The notes beneath the pieces were generated by a model. The model ran no database searches and was not told the DNA's origin. It saw only the letters and a program-made list of their open reading frames with translations. This document shows, piece by piece, positions 5,540-13,790 of a stretch of 14,814 nt of DNA. Made by a program: the position numbers and the translations under genes. Origin of the DNA: Deltaproteobacteria bacterium (GTDB taxonomy: Bacteria; Desulfobacterota; Desulfobacteria; Desulfobacterales; JAUVGT01); assembly GCA_030593645.1 (NCBI GenBank), contig JAUVGT010000067.1:1-14814 (forward strand), in the 5' to 3' direction. How positions within the stretch are numbered: the stretch's first letter is position 1; every line of letters begins with the position of its first letter.

Positions 5540-8308
5540 TTATGCAGATTTGGACATTTTAACAGCGCACACCTTGTATTCAGGTATACGGGATACTGGA
5601 TCCAGGGCGGCGTTTGTGAGTCTGTTAGCGGCAGCTTCGGCAAAATGAAACGGGATAAAGACAGTACCCGCCACGGCTTTTGATGAAACGTTAGCGGCCG
5701 CGCTGATATTACCGCGCCTTGAGGCGATCGTTACCATGGTTCCGTTTTTTATTTTATATTTATCCGCATCTTCCGATGATATTTCAACAAAACAATCCGG
5801 TACCCGCTCATTCAGGCCCTCTGATTTCATGGTCATTGTACCTGTATGATAGTGGTAAAGGACCCTTCCGGTGGTCAGGTATAAGGGGTATTCATCATCA
5901 ATATCTTCAGCCGCCGGTCGGTATTCAATGGCGTGGAAATTTCCTTTTCCGCATGTAAACTGGCTTTGATGGAGAATCGGTGTGCCGGGATGATTTTCAT
6001 TCGGGCACGGCCAGTGGAGTCCGTTTTGCTCGATCCTGTCATAATTAATGCCCGCGTACGACGGGGTGACGCTGGCTATTTCGTCCATAATGGACCGGCT
6101 GCTTTGATAGGACATGGGAAAACCCATCCGTTCGCCAATTTCACAGGTGATTTTCCAGTCATCAAGTGCCTGGCCCGGCGGTTCAACCGCTTTTCTGACC
6201 CGTTGCACCAATCGTTCCGTATTCGCAAACGTTCCTTCTTTTTCCGCGAAACACTTAGATGGCAGTACCACATCAGCCATTTTTGCTGTTTCAGTGAGGA
6301 AAATATCCTGTACAACAAAAAAATCGAGATTCGCCAGGCTTTTTTCAGCATGATTCAGATCGGGATCAGACACCAGGGGGTTCTCACCGATGACGTAAAG
6401 GGCCTTTAGCTCTCCGTCATGCGCTTTGGGTATCATCTGTGTGGCAGTCAAACCGATTTTATCGGGAAGGCCCGTTACTCCCCAGGCATTTTCCATTTTA
6501 TTTCTCGCGGCTTCGTCTGTAACCGGCTGGTACCCGCTGAAAACATTGGGCAGTCCGCCCAGATCACAGGCACCCTGTACATTGTTTTGACCGCGAAGCG
6601 GATTGACGCCGCCGCCCCTGATTCCCATGTTCCCGCAGAGCATCGCCAGATTGGCAAGGGATTTCACATTGTCAGTACCGCTGGTATGCTGTGTAATACC
6701 CATACAGTAGATAATGCTGGCCGCTTTTGCCCGGGCATACAGGCGAGCGGCTTTCTTAAGGTCATTCGCGTTTATACCTGTGATTTCCTGAACATATTCG
6801 GGCGTGTATTTTTCAACGGTTTTTTTAAGATCATCAAAAGCAACGGTCCTGTTTTCGACAAATTCCTGATCATATAGATTTTCGCTGATGATCACGCGCA
6901 TCATTCCGTTGAGCCAGGCCACATCGGTACCAAGCTTTTGTCTGAGCCACATATCCGCGAATCCGGCGAGTTTGATGCGTCTCGGGTCAACCAGGAGCAA
7001 TTTTGTTCCTTTAAATGAAACCGCTCTTTTTATATGTCTGGAAAGTACCGGATGGTTCTCCGTGGTATTTGAACCGGTAACAAGGATGACATCCGCGTCT
7101 TCAATATCACCGATGGTGTTGGTCATCGCTCCGCTTCCGAAAGCCGCGGCCAGACCGGCCACAGTAGAGGAATGTCAGAGGCGGGCGCAGTGATCGATGT
7201 TATTGGTTTTTAAAACCGCTCGCGTAAATTTATTAACGATATAATTATCTTCATTGGTGATCCGGGCAGAGGTGAGCACGCCGATACTGTCCGCGCCATG
7301 CTCGGTAATAATGGATTTAAATTGATCTGCCACAAGATTGAGTGCTTCATCCCAGCCGGCTTTTCTTAACACACCATTTTCCCGGATTAAAGGGCTTGAG
7401 AGGCGCTCAGGAGAATTGATAAAATCGAATCCGAATCGTCCCTTGACGCATAGACTGCCAAAATTCGGAGCGGTATCTTCGACACCGCTGACTTTGACCA
7501 CACGGTTGTCTTTAACGTGCAGATATATCTGGCAGCCCACACCGCAATAACTGCAGGTGGTCCTGATTTTGTTCATTTCCCAGGGGCGGACACGGTAGCG
7601 TATGTCTTTTTCAGTCAGCGCGCCTACCGGACAGACCTGGATGCATTCTCCGCAAAATACGCAGTCTGAGTCTTTGAGGGGTTTGTCATCGGCTGCCACA
7701 ATTTTTGTTTCCGATCCTTTATAACCGACACTAATCGCATTGTTGACCTGGATTTCATTGCAGGCTTTGACGCATTTTTCGCATTTAATGCATCTTGAAA
7801 AATCTCTAACGATAAACGGGTTGACCGTTTCTGTGGGGAACGGAGTTTTTGATTCATCAAAAACCGGTGCAGATACCTGGTACCTGTACGCAAGATCCTG
7901 GAGCTGACAGTCGCCCCATACCGGACACAGGTCATCACTCTGGTCATTTCCCTGTACGCTGAGCTGGAACCCGATCCAATCGGTAGTATCAGATCCACGG
8001 ACAGCACAATTATGGTTTCCTGAAGCGAGCAGGAGTTTTATCGTTGCTTTTCGAGATTCAAAGACACCCGGAGATTCCGTAGTGATAACCATCCCGCTTG
8101 AAGCCGGTGTGGAACAGGCTTTCAGTAAATCCGGCTCGTCCTTCACTTCAACCACACAGACATTGCATGACCCGGTAGGGGTTGTATTTTTCAGGTGACA
8201 AAGCGTCGGGATATCGATGCTGTTTTCTGCGGCCACTTCAAGGATTGTTTCTCCCGGTTCAAAAGAAAATTCATTCCCGTTTAGTTGAATGGTATTTTTT
8301 GAGGCCAT
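5540..8308 (-). CDS. fdhA: Selenocysteine-containing formate dehydrogenase, alpha subunit (UGA read as Sec378)
   Basis: The product is a 922-residue catalytic subunit of a soluble Mo/W-bisPGD formate dehydrogenase (also called fdhF) that oxidises formate to CO2 or runs in reverse. The gene is open from 8308 to 5540 except for an in-frame TGA at 7177-7175. The context ARL-U-HSSTVAGL matches the family active site, so the codon is read as selenocysteine and a SECIS hairpin follows. Domains: N-terminal [2Fe-2S] (C37, C48, C51, C65); a NuoG-like His/Cys cluster (H99, C101, C128, C134); two [4Fe-4S] ferredoxin motifs (C173-C183 and C216-C226); the molybdopterin Fe4S4 domain (C252, C255, C259, C287); the catalytic domain; and a C-terminal dinucleotide-binding domain from about 800. 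No Tat signal is seen, so it is cytoplasmic. The NuoG-like front implies electron exchange with a NuoE/NuoF-type NAD(P) or bifurcating partner, none of which is in this window. Selenium-insertion genes must also lie elsewhere. An AAGGAG ribosome site and a strong promoter precede it. Confidence 0.95.
7145..7163 (-). promoter_or_regulatory. Bacterial SECIS element in fdhA
   Basis: On the mRNA, the UGA (7177-7175) is followed after 11 bases by a 7-bp stem, UGUGGCC pairing with GGCCGCG (two G-U pairs), closed by the loop GGUCU. That loop is the SelB-binding sequence of the Escherichia coli fdhF SECIS, and its distance from the UGA (18 bases) equals the E. coli spacing as I recall it. This directs SelB and Sec-tRNA to the UGA instead of termination. 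Confidence 0.9.
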
Positions 8309-8355
8309 TTTGTTCTGCTATCTCCTTTTTTATAAGGTTACTGCGAAAATATATC

Positions 8356-8382
8356 ATTATAGAAAGTTTATAATTTTGTCAA
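8356..8382 (-). promoter_or_regulatory. Strong sigma-70-type promoter for fdhA
   Basis: Reading the minus strand, a perfect TTGACA (8382-8377) and a perfect TATAAT (8361-8356) are separated by 15 bases, slightly short of the 17-base optimum. The -10 lies about 48 bases before the fdhA ATG. The TGA inside TTGACA is also the stop codon of the upstream vanZ-like gene (8381-8379), so the promoter begins exactly where that gene ends. Confidence 0.65.
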
Positions 8383-8762
8383 TCAGCGAATTGTCTCGAT
8401 ATAACCCTGTAAATCATCACCCCCGCGAAACCGCCTGCAAAATCGGCGGCCAGGTCTATGATATCAGCATTGCGGCCGGGGACAAAGTACTGGTGAATTT
8501 CGTCACTGGCGCCATAGAGACCCGCGCATAGAATACTTATAATAATGGTTAAATGATGATTGCTCAGGGCAGGAAACGTTTCAAAGGCCCTGAAAAAAAG
8601 GATCCCAAGGAGTGCATAGGCAGAAAAATGGAGCAGTTTGTCGGAAAACAGAAATGAAGGAATCGTCTCAACTGATGGATAGGATGATTGGATGAAAATC
8701 AACAGACAGTAGATAAAGATCGGTACCCAGTATATTAGGATGTATTTTGATTTTGAAATCAT
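8379..8762 (-). CDS. VanZ family membrane protein
   Basis: The product is a 127-residue inner-membrane protein with four predicted helices (about 8-27, 43-62, 73-89, 104-122), typical of short VanZ-like proteins. The family signatures are DKLLHFSAYALLG (41-53) in helix 2 and YGASDEIHQYFVPGRNADI, followed by DLAADFAGG, before helix 4. The conserved acidic and histidine residues (D41, H45, D87, E88, H90, R97, D107) are present. VanZ gives low-level teicoplanin resistance in enterococci, but most chromosomal homologues such as this have no assigned function. It starts at the ATG at 8762, with only a weak ribosome site visible, 68 bases downstream of the thrS stop on the same strand. Its stop codon overlaps the -35 box of the fdhA promoter. 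Confidence 0.88.
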   Translation of the reverse strand: MISKSKYILIYWVPIFIYCLLIFIQSSYPSVETIPSFLFSDKLLHFSAYALLGILFFRAFETFPALSNHHLTIIISILCAGLYGASDEIHQYFVPGRNADIIDLAADFAGGFAGVMIYRVISRQFAD

Positions 8763-8788
8763 TTATTGCCAGGGAAACGCGTAGATAT

Positions 8789-8814
8789 CTTCGTGCACGA
8801 GAGTGCGCACGAAG
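8789..8814 (-). other. GC-rich hairpin between thrS and the vanZ-like gene
   Basis: A perfect 8-bp stem (CTTCGTGC at 8789-8796 with GCACGAAG at 8807-8814) encloses a 10-base loop. No T tract follows on either strand, so it is not a standard intrinsic terminator. It may attenuate transcription, stabilise the 3' end of thrS mRNA, or be incidental. Confidence 0.45.
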
Positions 8815-8830
8815 GTTTCAGGCGGCACGA

Positions 8831-10747
8831 TCAATCCTTAAAGATATCCATTTCAAGGCTTCGTTTTCCAATATGGGATAGTACCGTATCCAGAAAGGTA
8901 TCATTTGAGATTCCGTGTTTTACATTTCCATCCAGGGTTCTAACCGAGAGATTGCCGGATTCCTTTTCCTTCATCCCGACTGTCAGAATCAGCGGAATTT
9001 GAACAATCTGCGCGTCCCTGATTTTCCTGTTCAGGCTTTCCGCCCGGCTGTCGATCTCGGTTCTCAGCCCCTGCCGTTCAAAATCCAATTTCAGTTCCCG
9101 GGCATATGGAATCAGGTCGTCATTAATGGGCAGCAGAATGAGCTGTGCGGGTGCCATCCACAACGGGAATTTACCGGCAAAATGTTCGATCAAAATGCCC
9201 AGGAAGCGTTCAATAGATCCATAGATCACCCTGTGGATCATCAACGGCCGCTGTTTTTTGTTTTCCTTATTGATGTATGAAAGGTCGAATCTTTCAGGTA
9301 AAGCCATGTCAAGCTGGACAGTTCCGCACTGCCATGTCCGGCCGAGCGCGTCTTTGATATGGGCGTCGATCTTGGGGCCGTAGAACGCCCCGTCACCTTC
9401 GTTTATTTTGTATTCCTTCCCATAAACATCAAGCGCTGATTTTAATCCCCGGGTGGCCAGCTCCCATTGTTCATCCGTACCGATTGATTTTTTGGGCCGG
9501 GTGGAAAGCTCCAGGTGTGATCCCAGACCGAATGTACTGTATATGCGATCCACAAGTTTTAAAACACCCAGAATTTCATCCTGGATCTGGTCGGGTGTCA
9601 TAAAAATATGAGCATCATCCTGGTGAAAAGCCCTTACCCTGAAAAGTCCGTTTAACACACCGCTGAGTTCATGGCGGTGTACCAACCCGATTTCTGCCGC
9701 TCTTACAGGCAGGTCACGGTACGAATGGGGTTTCATGCCAAACAGCAGCATTCCACCGGGGCAGTTCATGGGTTTTATAGCATATTCAACCTCATCCACA
9801 GATGTGGTGTACATATTTTCCCTGTAATTGTCCCAGTGCCCGCTTCTTTCCCAGAGGTCGCGGTTTAATGCGATGGGTGTTTTTGTTTCAGTATAGCCCG
9901 CGAACCGGTGTTCCTCACGCCAGTAATCCAAAAGAGAATTCCACAGGTTCATACCTTTTGCATGGAAGAACGGCATTCCGGGTGCTTCATCATGAAAACT
10001 GAAAAGATCGAGAGCGGTGCCTATTTTACGATGATTCCGTTTCTTTGCTTCTTCAAGGAAGTTAAGATGTTTCTTCAGGTCTTTTTTTGAAAAAAACGCG
10101 GTACCGTATATCCTTTGAAGCTGCGCCTTTTCCTGATCAGCCCGCCAGTACGCGCCGGAAACTTTCATGAGTTTGAACGCTTTTATCATCCCGGTATGAG
10201 GGATATGAGGGCCGCGGCAAAGATCCGTAAAATCTCCCTGCTCATAAATGGATATCGTACCATCTTCAAGATCAGATATCATTTCAAGTTTGAAAGGCTG
10301 GTCTTTATAAAAATCCAGGGCTTCTTTTTTGCTTATTTCTCTACGCGCGACAGGCAGTTTGGCCTTTATAATTTTCCTCATTTCCTCTTCGATCTTTGGA
10401 AAATCATCTTCGGACACCGGGTCCATGTCGACATCATAGAAAAAACCGTCTTCCACCACCGGACCGATGGTCAGGCGCGCGTTTGGATATACTTTTTCTA
10501 TCGCCTGGGCCATGACATGCGCGGTGCTGTGCCTGAGGATTTCCAGAGCTTCCGGATCTTTTGTTGTTATCAGGCGGATGGACGCATTCTTCTCGATTTT
10601 AGTGCTCAGATCAAAAAGAGATTCTTCTGCCTCGAATGCAACACAATTTCGTGCAAAATCTTCTGAAATACTTTTCGCGATATCAAAACCCGTTGGAGGT
10701 TTTTGAAAATCTTTTTTATTGCCGTCGGGAAATGTTATGTGTATCAT
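8831..10747 (-). CDS. thrS: Threonine--tRNA ligase
   Basis: The product is a 638-residue class II aminoacyl-tRNA synthetase that charges tRNA-Thr and edits mischarged serine in the cytoplasm. Domains in order: N-terminal TGS (about 1-62); editing domain with H73-x3-H77 (HSTAHVMA) and the C177/H181 pair (DLCRGPHIPHTG); catalytic core with class II motifs; C-terminal anticodon-binding domain (from about 535). The catalytic zinc ligands C329 (MNCPGG), H380 (QDDAH) and H505 (MIHR), and the motif 2 arginine (VHRHE, R358), are all present, so the enzyme looks fully active. Length is normal. A GGTGA-like ribosome site precedes the ATG at 10747. The usual bacterial neighbour infC is absent; a vanZ-like gene follows instead. 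It is transcribed divergently from the ribonuclease D gene. Confidence 0.98.
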   Translation of the reverse strand: MIHITFPDGNKKDFQKPPTGFDIAKSISEDFARNCVAFEAEESLFDLSTKIEKNASIRLITTKDPEALEILRHSTAHVMAQAIEKVYPNARLTIGPVVEDGFFYDVDMDPVSEDDFPKIEEEMRKIIKAKLPVARREISKKEALDFYKDQPFKLEMISDLEDGTISIYEQGDFTDLCRGPHIPHTGMIKAFKLMKVSGAYWRADQEKAQLQRIYGTAFFSKKDLKKHLNFLEEAKKRNHRKIGTALDLFSFHDEAPGMPFFHAKGMNLWNSLLDYWREEHRFAGYTETKTPIALNRDLWERSGHWDNYRENMYTTSVDEVEYAIKPMNCPGGMLLFGMKPHSYRDLPVRAAEIGLVHRHELSGVLNGLFRVRAFHQDDAHIFMTPDQIQDEILGVLKLVDRIYSTFGLGSHLELSTRPKKSIGTDEQWELATRGLKSALDVYGKEYKINEGDGAFYGPKIDAHIKDALGRTWQCGTVQLDMALPERFDLSYINKENKKQRPLMIHRVIYGSIERFLGILIEHFAGKFPLWMAPAQLILLPINDDLIPYARELKLDFERQGLRTEIDSRAESLNRKIRDAQIVQIPLILTVGMKEKESGNLSVRTLDGNVKHGISNDTFLDTVLSHIGKRSLEMDIFKD

Positions 10748-10895
10748 AGTTATTCACCAGATTATTTAGAAAAGGTTTTAAAATCATTTATACAAACCAT
10801 AATCAATAAGTTAAATGACTCCGCGGGTCAAGGGAAAAATGAGATCATCGGCTCGCGATCACTCTGAATGGTATTTTTTACAGCACCCATTGAAC

Positions 10896-12035
10896 ATGAA
10901 AAAGAATTATAAAATCATTGAAACATTTTCAGGGCTTGAATCAGTTGTAAAGGAATTTGAAAAGGAAAAGAAAATAGCCGTGGATCTGGAAGCCGATTCC
11001 ATGTTTCATTTCAGGGAAAAGGTTTGCCTGATTCAAATGGCATCAAGGCAGCAGACTGTTGTCATCGACCCTTTGAAGATCGGTAATCTGGAACTTCTAA
11101 AACCGCTTTTTGCCGATAAAAAGATTATCAAGATTTTTCACGGCGCTGATTATGATGTTCGGTCTCTTTATCGGGATTTTGGTATCAAAATCAAGAATCT
11201 GTTTGATACACAACTGGTCAGCATGTATTTAGGAGTCAAGGAAACCAGCCTTGAAGCGGTTCTGCAGGAAAGATTCAATGTGGTTCTTAACAAGAAATAT
11301 CAGCGGAAAGACTGGTCCAAACGTCCGCTGCCGAAAGCAATGATTGACTATGCGGCTTCTGACGCGGCATACCTGATTCCGCTTTCTGAGATATTGGAAA
11401 AAGAACTGATAGCCAAGGACCGTCTTCACTGGATAAAAGAAGAATGTGAACTTTTAAGCAGGGTCAGGCCTTCGCTTGATAATAATGAACCCCTATTTTT
11501 GAATTTTAAAGGCGCGGGCCGCCTGAACTCAAGAAACCTGGCTGTACTTGAAACGTTACTTGAACTCCGGAAGAAAATCGCCGAAAAGAAGGACCGTCCG
11601 CTTTTTAAAATCATGCAAAATGATACATTACTGAAACTGGTTTCTGAAAAACCGAAAACCAAAAAACAGTTGATGAAAACAAACGCTGTAAGCGCCAAAC
11701 AGGTAAAGATGTATGGCGATAGTTTGATCAGGGAGATCGAGAAAGCCCTTGAAATACCCGGCTCTGAACTGCCGGTATATCCCCGGAAAAAAACCCCCGC
11801 AGTAAATCCCCAGGTGCCCGGAAGGATCAAAATTCTTAAAAAGTGGCGGGACCAAAGAGCATTGATTCTCCAAATCGATCCGGCACTGCTTTTTAATAAA
11901 GCATCGTTATATAACATTGCCATGGAAAATCCATCTGATATGAAATCGATGAAAAAAATCATGGATCTGAAAAAATGGCAGCAAAAGGATTTCGGAAGAG
12001 ATATCGTTCGGGTATTGAAAAACCAGAAAAGATAG
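10896..12035 (+). CDS. rnd: Ribonuclease D (DEDD 3'-5' exonuclease with HRDC domains)
   Basis: The product is a 379-residue 3'-to-5' exoribonuclease that trims tRNA precursors. Catalytic residues of the DEDDy fold are visible: D30 and E32 (AVDLEADS), D87 (HGADYDV) and Y152/D156 (YAASDAAYL). The RNase D signature KKYQRKDWSKRPLP precedes the last motif, and HRDC-like helical domains follow from about 210 to the end. No signal peptide is seen. The start is uncertain. I chose the ATG at 10896 because homologous sequence begins there (MKKNYKIIETF). An in-frame ATG at 10839 has a better ribosome site (AAGGGAAAA) and would add 19 residues of unfamiliar sequence; one at 10815 would add 27. It lies divergent from thrS and probably forms an operon with the alpha/beta hydrolase gene 29 bases downstream. 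Confidence 0.92.
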   Translation: MKKNYKIIETFSGLESVVKEFEKEKKIAVDLEADSMFHFREKVCLIQMASRQQTVVIDPLKIGNLELLKPLFADKKIIKIFHGADYDVRSLYRDFGIKIKNLFDTQLVSMYLGVKETSLEAVLQERFNVVLNKKYQRKDWSKRPLPKAMIDYAASDAAYLIPLSEILEKELIAKDRLHWIKEECELLSRVRPSLDNNEPLFLNFKGAGRLNSRNLAVLETLLELRKKIAEKKDRPLFKIMQNDTLLKLVSEKPKTKKQLMKTNAVSAKQVKMYGDSLIREIEKALEIPGSELPVYPRKKTPAVNPQVPGRIKILKKWRDQRALILQIDPALLFNKASLYNIAMENPSDMKSMKKIMDLKKWQQKDFGRDIVRVLKNQKR

Positions 12036-12064
12036 GTAAACGTTCACCGAGAATTGCTGACATT

Positions 12065-12667
12065 ATGGAACAGGACTGTACATTTCAATCAGATGGTTTT
12101 AAAATTGAGGGTTTGATCGACAACGGTGATGAGAATAATGGGATTATTATTACACATCCCCATCCTCTCTACGGCGGTGATATGCACAATGGTGTAGTCA
12201 GTGCGATACGAGGGGTTTTCAGAAAAAAAGAATATACCACTCTCAGATTTAATTTCAGGGGAGTCGGGAAAAGCGAGGGCCGATTCGACAACGGTGTCGG
12301 AGAACAAAACGATTTACTTGCAGCCATTGACTATTTAAAGGAAATGGGGATAACAGAGATTGATCTGGCAGGATATTCTTTTGGTTCATGGGTAAATGCT
12401 CTTGCAGTGAAAGATGAAAAAACGATTCAGAAAATGATTATGGTGTCGCCGCCGGTGGGGTTCATCGATTTCAGTTCAATCTCAAGAATCCCGTGCCTGA
12501 AACTGGTCATAACCGGAAGCCGGGATGAAATTGGGCCGGCCGTATTAGTCAAAGATATGGTTCCCTCCTGGAATACGGATGCCGTGTTTAAAATGATTGA
12601 CGGCGCGGACCATTTTTATGGCGGGTATATTATTGAGCTTAAAGAAGCGATTGGCTCTGTTTTGTAA
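12065..12667 (+). CDS. Alpha/beta hydrolase (COG2945-like)
   Basis: The product is a 200-residue cytoplasmic hydrolase of the COG2945 type. The family block HPHPLYGGDMHNGVV (31-45) and RFNFRGVGKSEGRFDNGVGE (61-80) are conserved. The catalytic triad is S105 in the nucleophile elbow GYSFG, D154 (TGSRDEIGP) and H183 (GADHFYGG). The natural substrate of this group is unknown; ester or thioester hydrolysis is likely. The reading frame is open from 11975 and overlaps rnd, but residues before the ATG at 12065 are unlike the family, so I start there. The 29-base gap after ribonuclease D suggests co-transcription. The gene converges with the ferredoxin-nitroreductase gene, with no clear terminator between them. 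Confidence 0.88.
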   Translation: MEQDCTFQSDGFKIEGLIDNGDENNGIIITHPHPLYGGDMHNGVVSAIRGVFRKKEYTTLRFNFRGVGKSEGRFDNGVGEQNDLLAAIDYLKEMGITEIDLAGYSFGSWVNALAVKDEKTIQKMIMVSPPVGFIDFSSISRIPCLKLVITGSRDEIGPAVLVKDMVPSWNTDAVFKMIDGADHFYGGYIIELKEAIGSVL

Positions 12668-12783
12668 AGAGCAGGGAGCAATGCAGGGGCACCAAATCAA
12701 AAAAAGCGATTGCGATACCGATACCGACCCCGAATTCCGGATGAATAGCGTATTCCCTTGCGTATTGCTTTAACTCCGGATAA
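12668..12783. other. Convergent intergenic gap with a short hexamer-like run
   Basis: This 116-base gap separates the 3' ends of two convergent genes. It holds a short imperfect run of six-base units (GCGATT GCGATA CCGATA CCGACC, about 12707-12730). No hairpin with a T tract was found. A minus-strand ORF crossing it (12845-12639) overlaps both neighbouring genes and has no recognisable family. Confidence 0.4.
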
Positions 12784-13695
12784 TTATACCTCAAAGTATC
12801 TGGGTACAACTTTTTTCCTGTAAGCCGGATACCGGTATTTTTCATCCGGATAACCGAGCGCGATGACTGAACAGACCATTTCTTCTTCCGGGATACTGAT
12901 CAATCGTTTAATGGCCGGATCTTTTTCCATCGCTGAAACAGCAAACCCGATCAAGCAGGTTCCAAGCCCCATGCTGTGGGCCCCGAGTAAAATATTTTGG
13001 GTGGCGAGCATGGCATCTTCAAGGGGGCAGCTTGCATCCGGTTTTGAACTGACAATGATCACGGCTGCGGCCCCATGAAAAAGCTGATCATTACCGGAGT
13101 TTTCCCATTCGTCCAGTGCTTCTCTGACCGATTCATAATAATTTTTAAAATAATGGTCAAGCTGGGGCTTTCCAATGATTTTTAAAAGCCATCGCAATAT
13201 GGCGATTTCCGCTTTTTGGTTCAGACGTTTGAAAAACAGCCCGATCTGCCCGGCAAGACTTTCAACACCCGCCCGATTGGGTAGGATTGTAAAGCACCAC
13301 CCCTGGCTGTTTGTTCCGGATGGAGCGGTAGTTCCGATTTTCACGAGGTCTTCCAGTATCTTACGATCAACGGTGCTTTTTTTATAATTTCGGCAGGAAC
13401 GTCTTGAGCCCATGAGGCTGATCAGGTTTGCCGTATCAAATTTACCATGAGGCAGCCAGGTATTGGGGATTTGAAATGTATTAAACGTTAAGGAGCGGTG
13501 GTCGTTCCCTTTTACCACTATGGCATCGGCCGGACATATTGCGGCACAATGCCCGCAGTTCAGGGATCGGTCTCCGGAGACCACGGCTTTTTCATTATCC
13601 ATGGTAATCGTTTGATTGGGGCATACTTTAACACACAGACCGCATCCCGTGCATTTTGCCTGATCGATAATCGTGCTGACTGTCCTGTCAATCAT
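12784..13695 (-). CDS. Ferredoxin-nitroreductase fusion protein
   Basis: The product is a 303-residue cytoplasmic flavoprotein. Residues 1-62 form a bacterial ferredoxin domain: a complete first motif C15-x2-C18-x2-C21-x3-C25-P and a second motif in which the expected first cysteine is serine (S44), leaving C47, C50 and C54. Residues about 90-290 form an FMN-binding nitroreductase domain (SRRSCRNYK at 98-106, APSGTNSQGW at 125-134, a later GLGTCLIGF). Such fusions are frequent in anaerobes and are presumed to let FMN accept electrons from an iron-sulfur partner; the substrate is unknown. I chose the ATG at 13695 because AGGAAA lies seven bases upstream; an in-frame GTG at 13719 would add eight residues. 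It is divergent from the SDR gene (95-base gap). Confidence 0.88.
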   Translation of the reverse strand: MIDRTVSTIIDQAKCTGCGLCVKVCPNQTITMDNEKAVVSGDRSLNCGHCAAICPADAIVVKGNDHRSLTFNTFQIPNTWLPHGKFDTANLISLMGSRRSCRNYKKSTVDRKILEDLVKIGTTAPSGTNSQGWCFTILPNRAGVESLAGQIGLFFKRLNQKAEIAILRWLLKIIGKPQLDHYFKNYYESVREALDEWENSGNDQLFHGAAAVIIVSSKPDASCPLEDAMLATQNILLGAHSMGLGTCLIGFAVSAMEKDPAIKRLISIPEEEMVCSVIALGYPDEKYRYPAYRKKVVPRYFEV

Positions 13696-13790
13696 TGTCA
13701 ATTTCCTGTTTTTGATCACAATCCGGTTGAATTTATGCTTTAAATAGATTAGTCAGATAGAGATACTCTCAAAAACAACAAGGAGGGGCA

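Noticed and set aside
5933..6409. Long plus-strand ORFs (also 6419-6877) opposite fdhA
   Set aside because: Antisense shadows of the FDH catalytic domain, with no domain or start signal.
5540..7162. Separate oxidoreductase gene starting at a GTG at 7162
   Set aside because: The GTG is an internal valine of the conserved active-site segment after Sec378; no ribosome site precedes it, and the frame continues upstream through the UGA.
10115..10666. A 183-codon plus-strand ORF opposite thrS
   Set aside because: It is antisense to a highly conserved synthetase whose motifs are intact; no recognisable domain.
12653..12671. GCTCT...AGAGC hairpin at the end of the alpha/beta hydrolase gene as a terminator
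   Set aside because: The stem is only 5 bp, it covers the stop codon, and no T tract follows.
12639..12845. A 68-codon minus-strand ORF across the gap between the two convergent genes
   Set aside because: It overlaps both neighbours out of frame, and its glycine/isoleucine run reflects the hexamer-like repeat.
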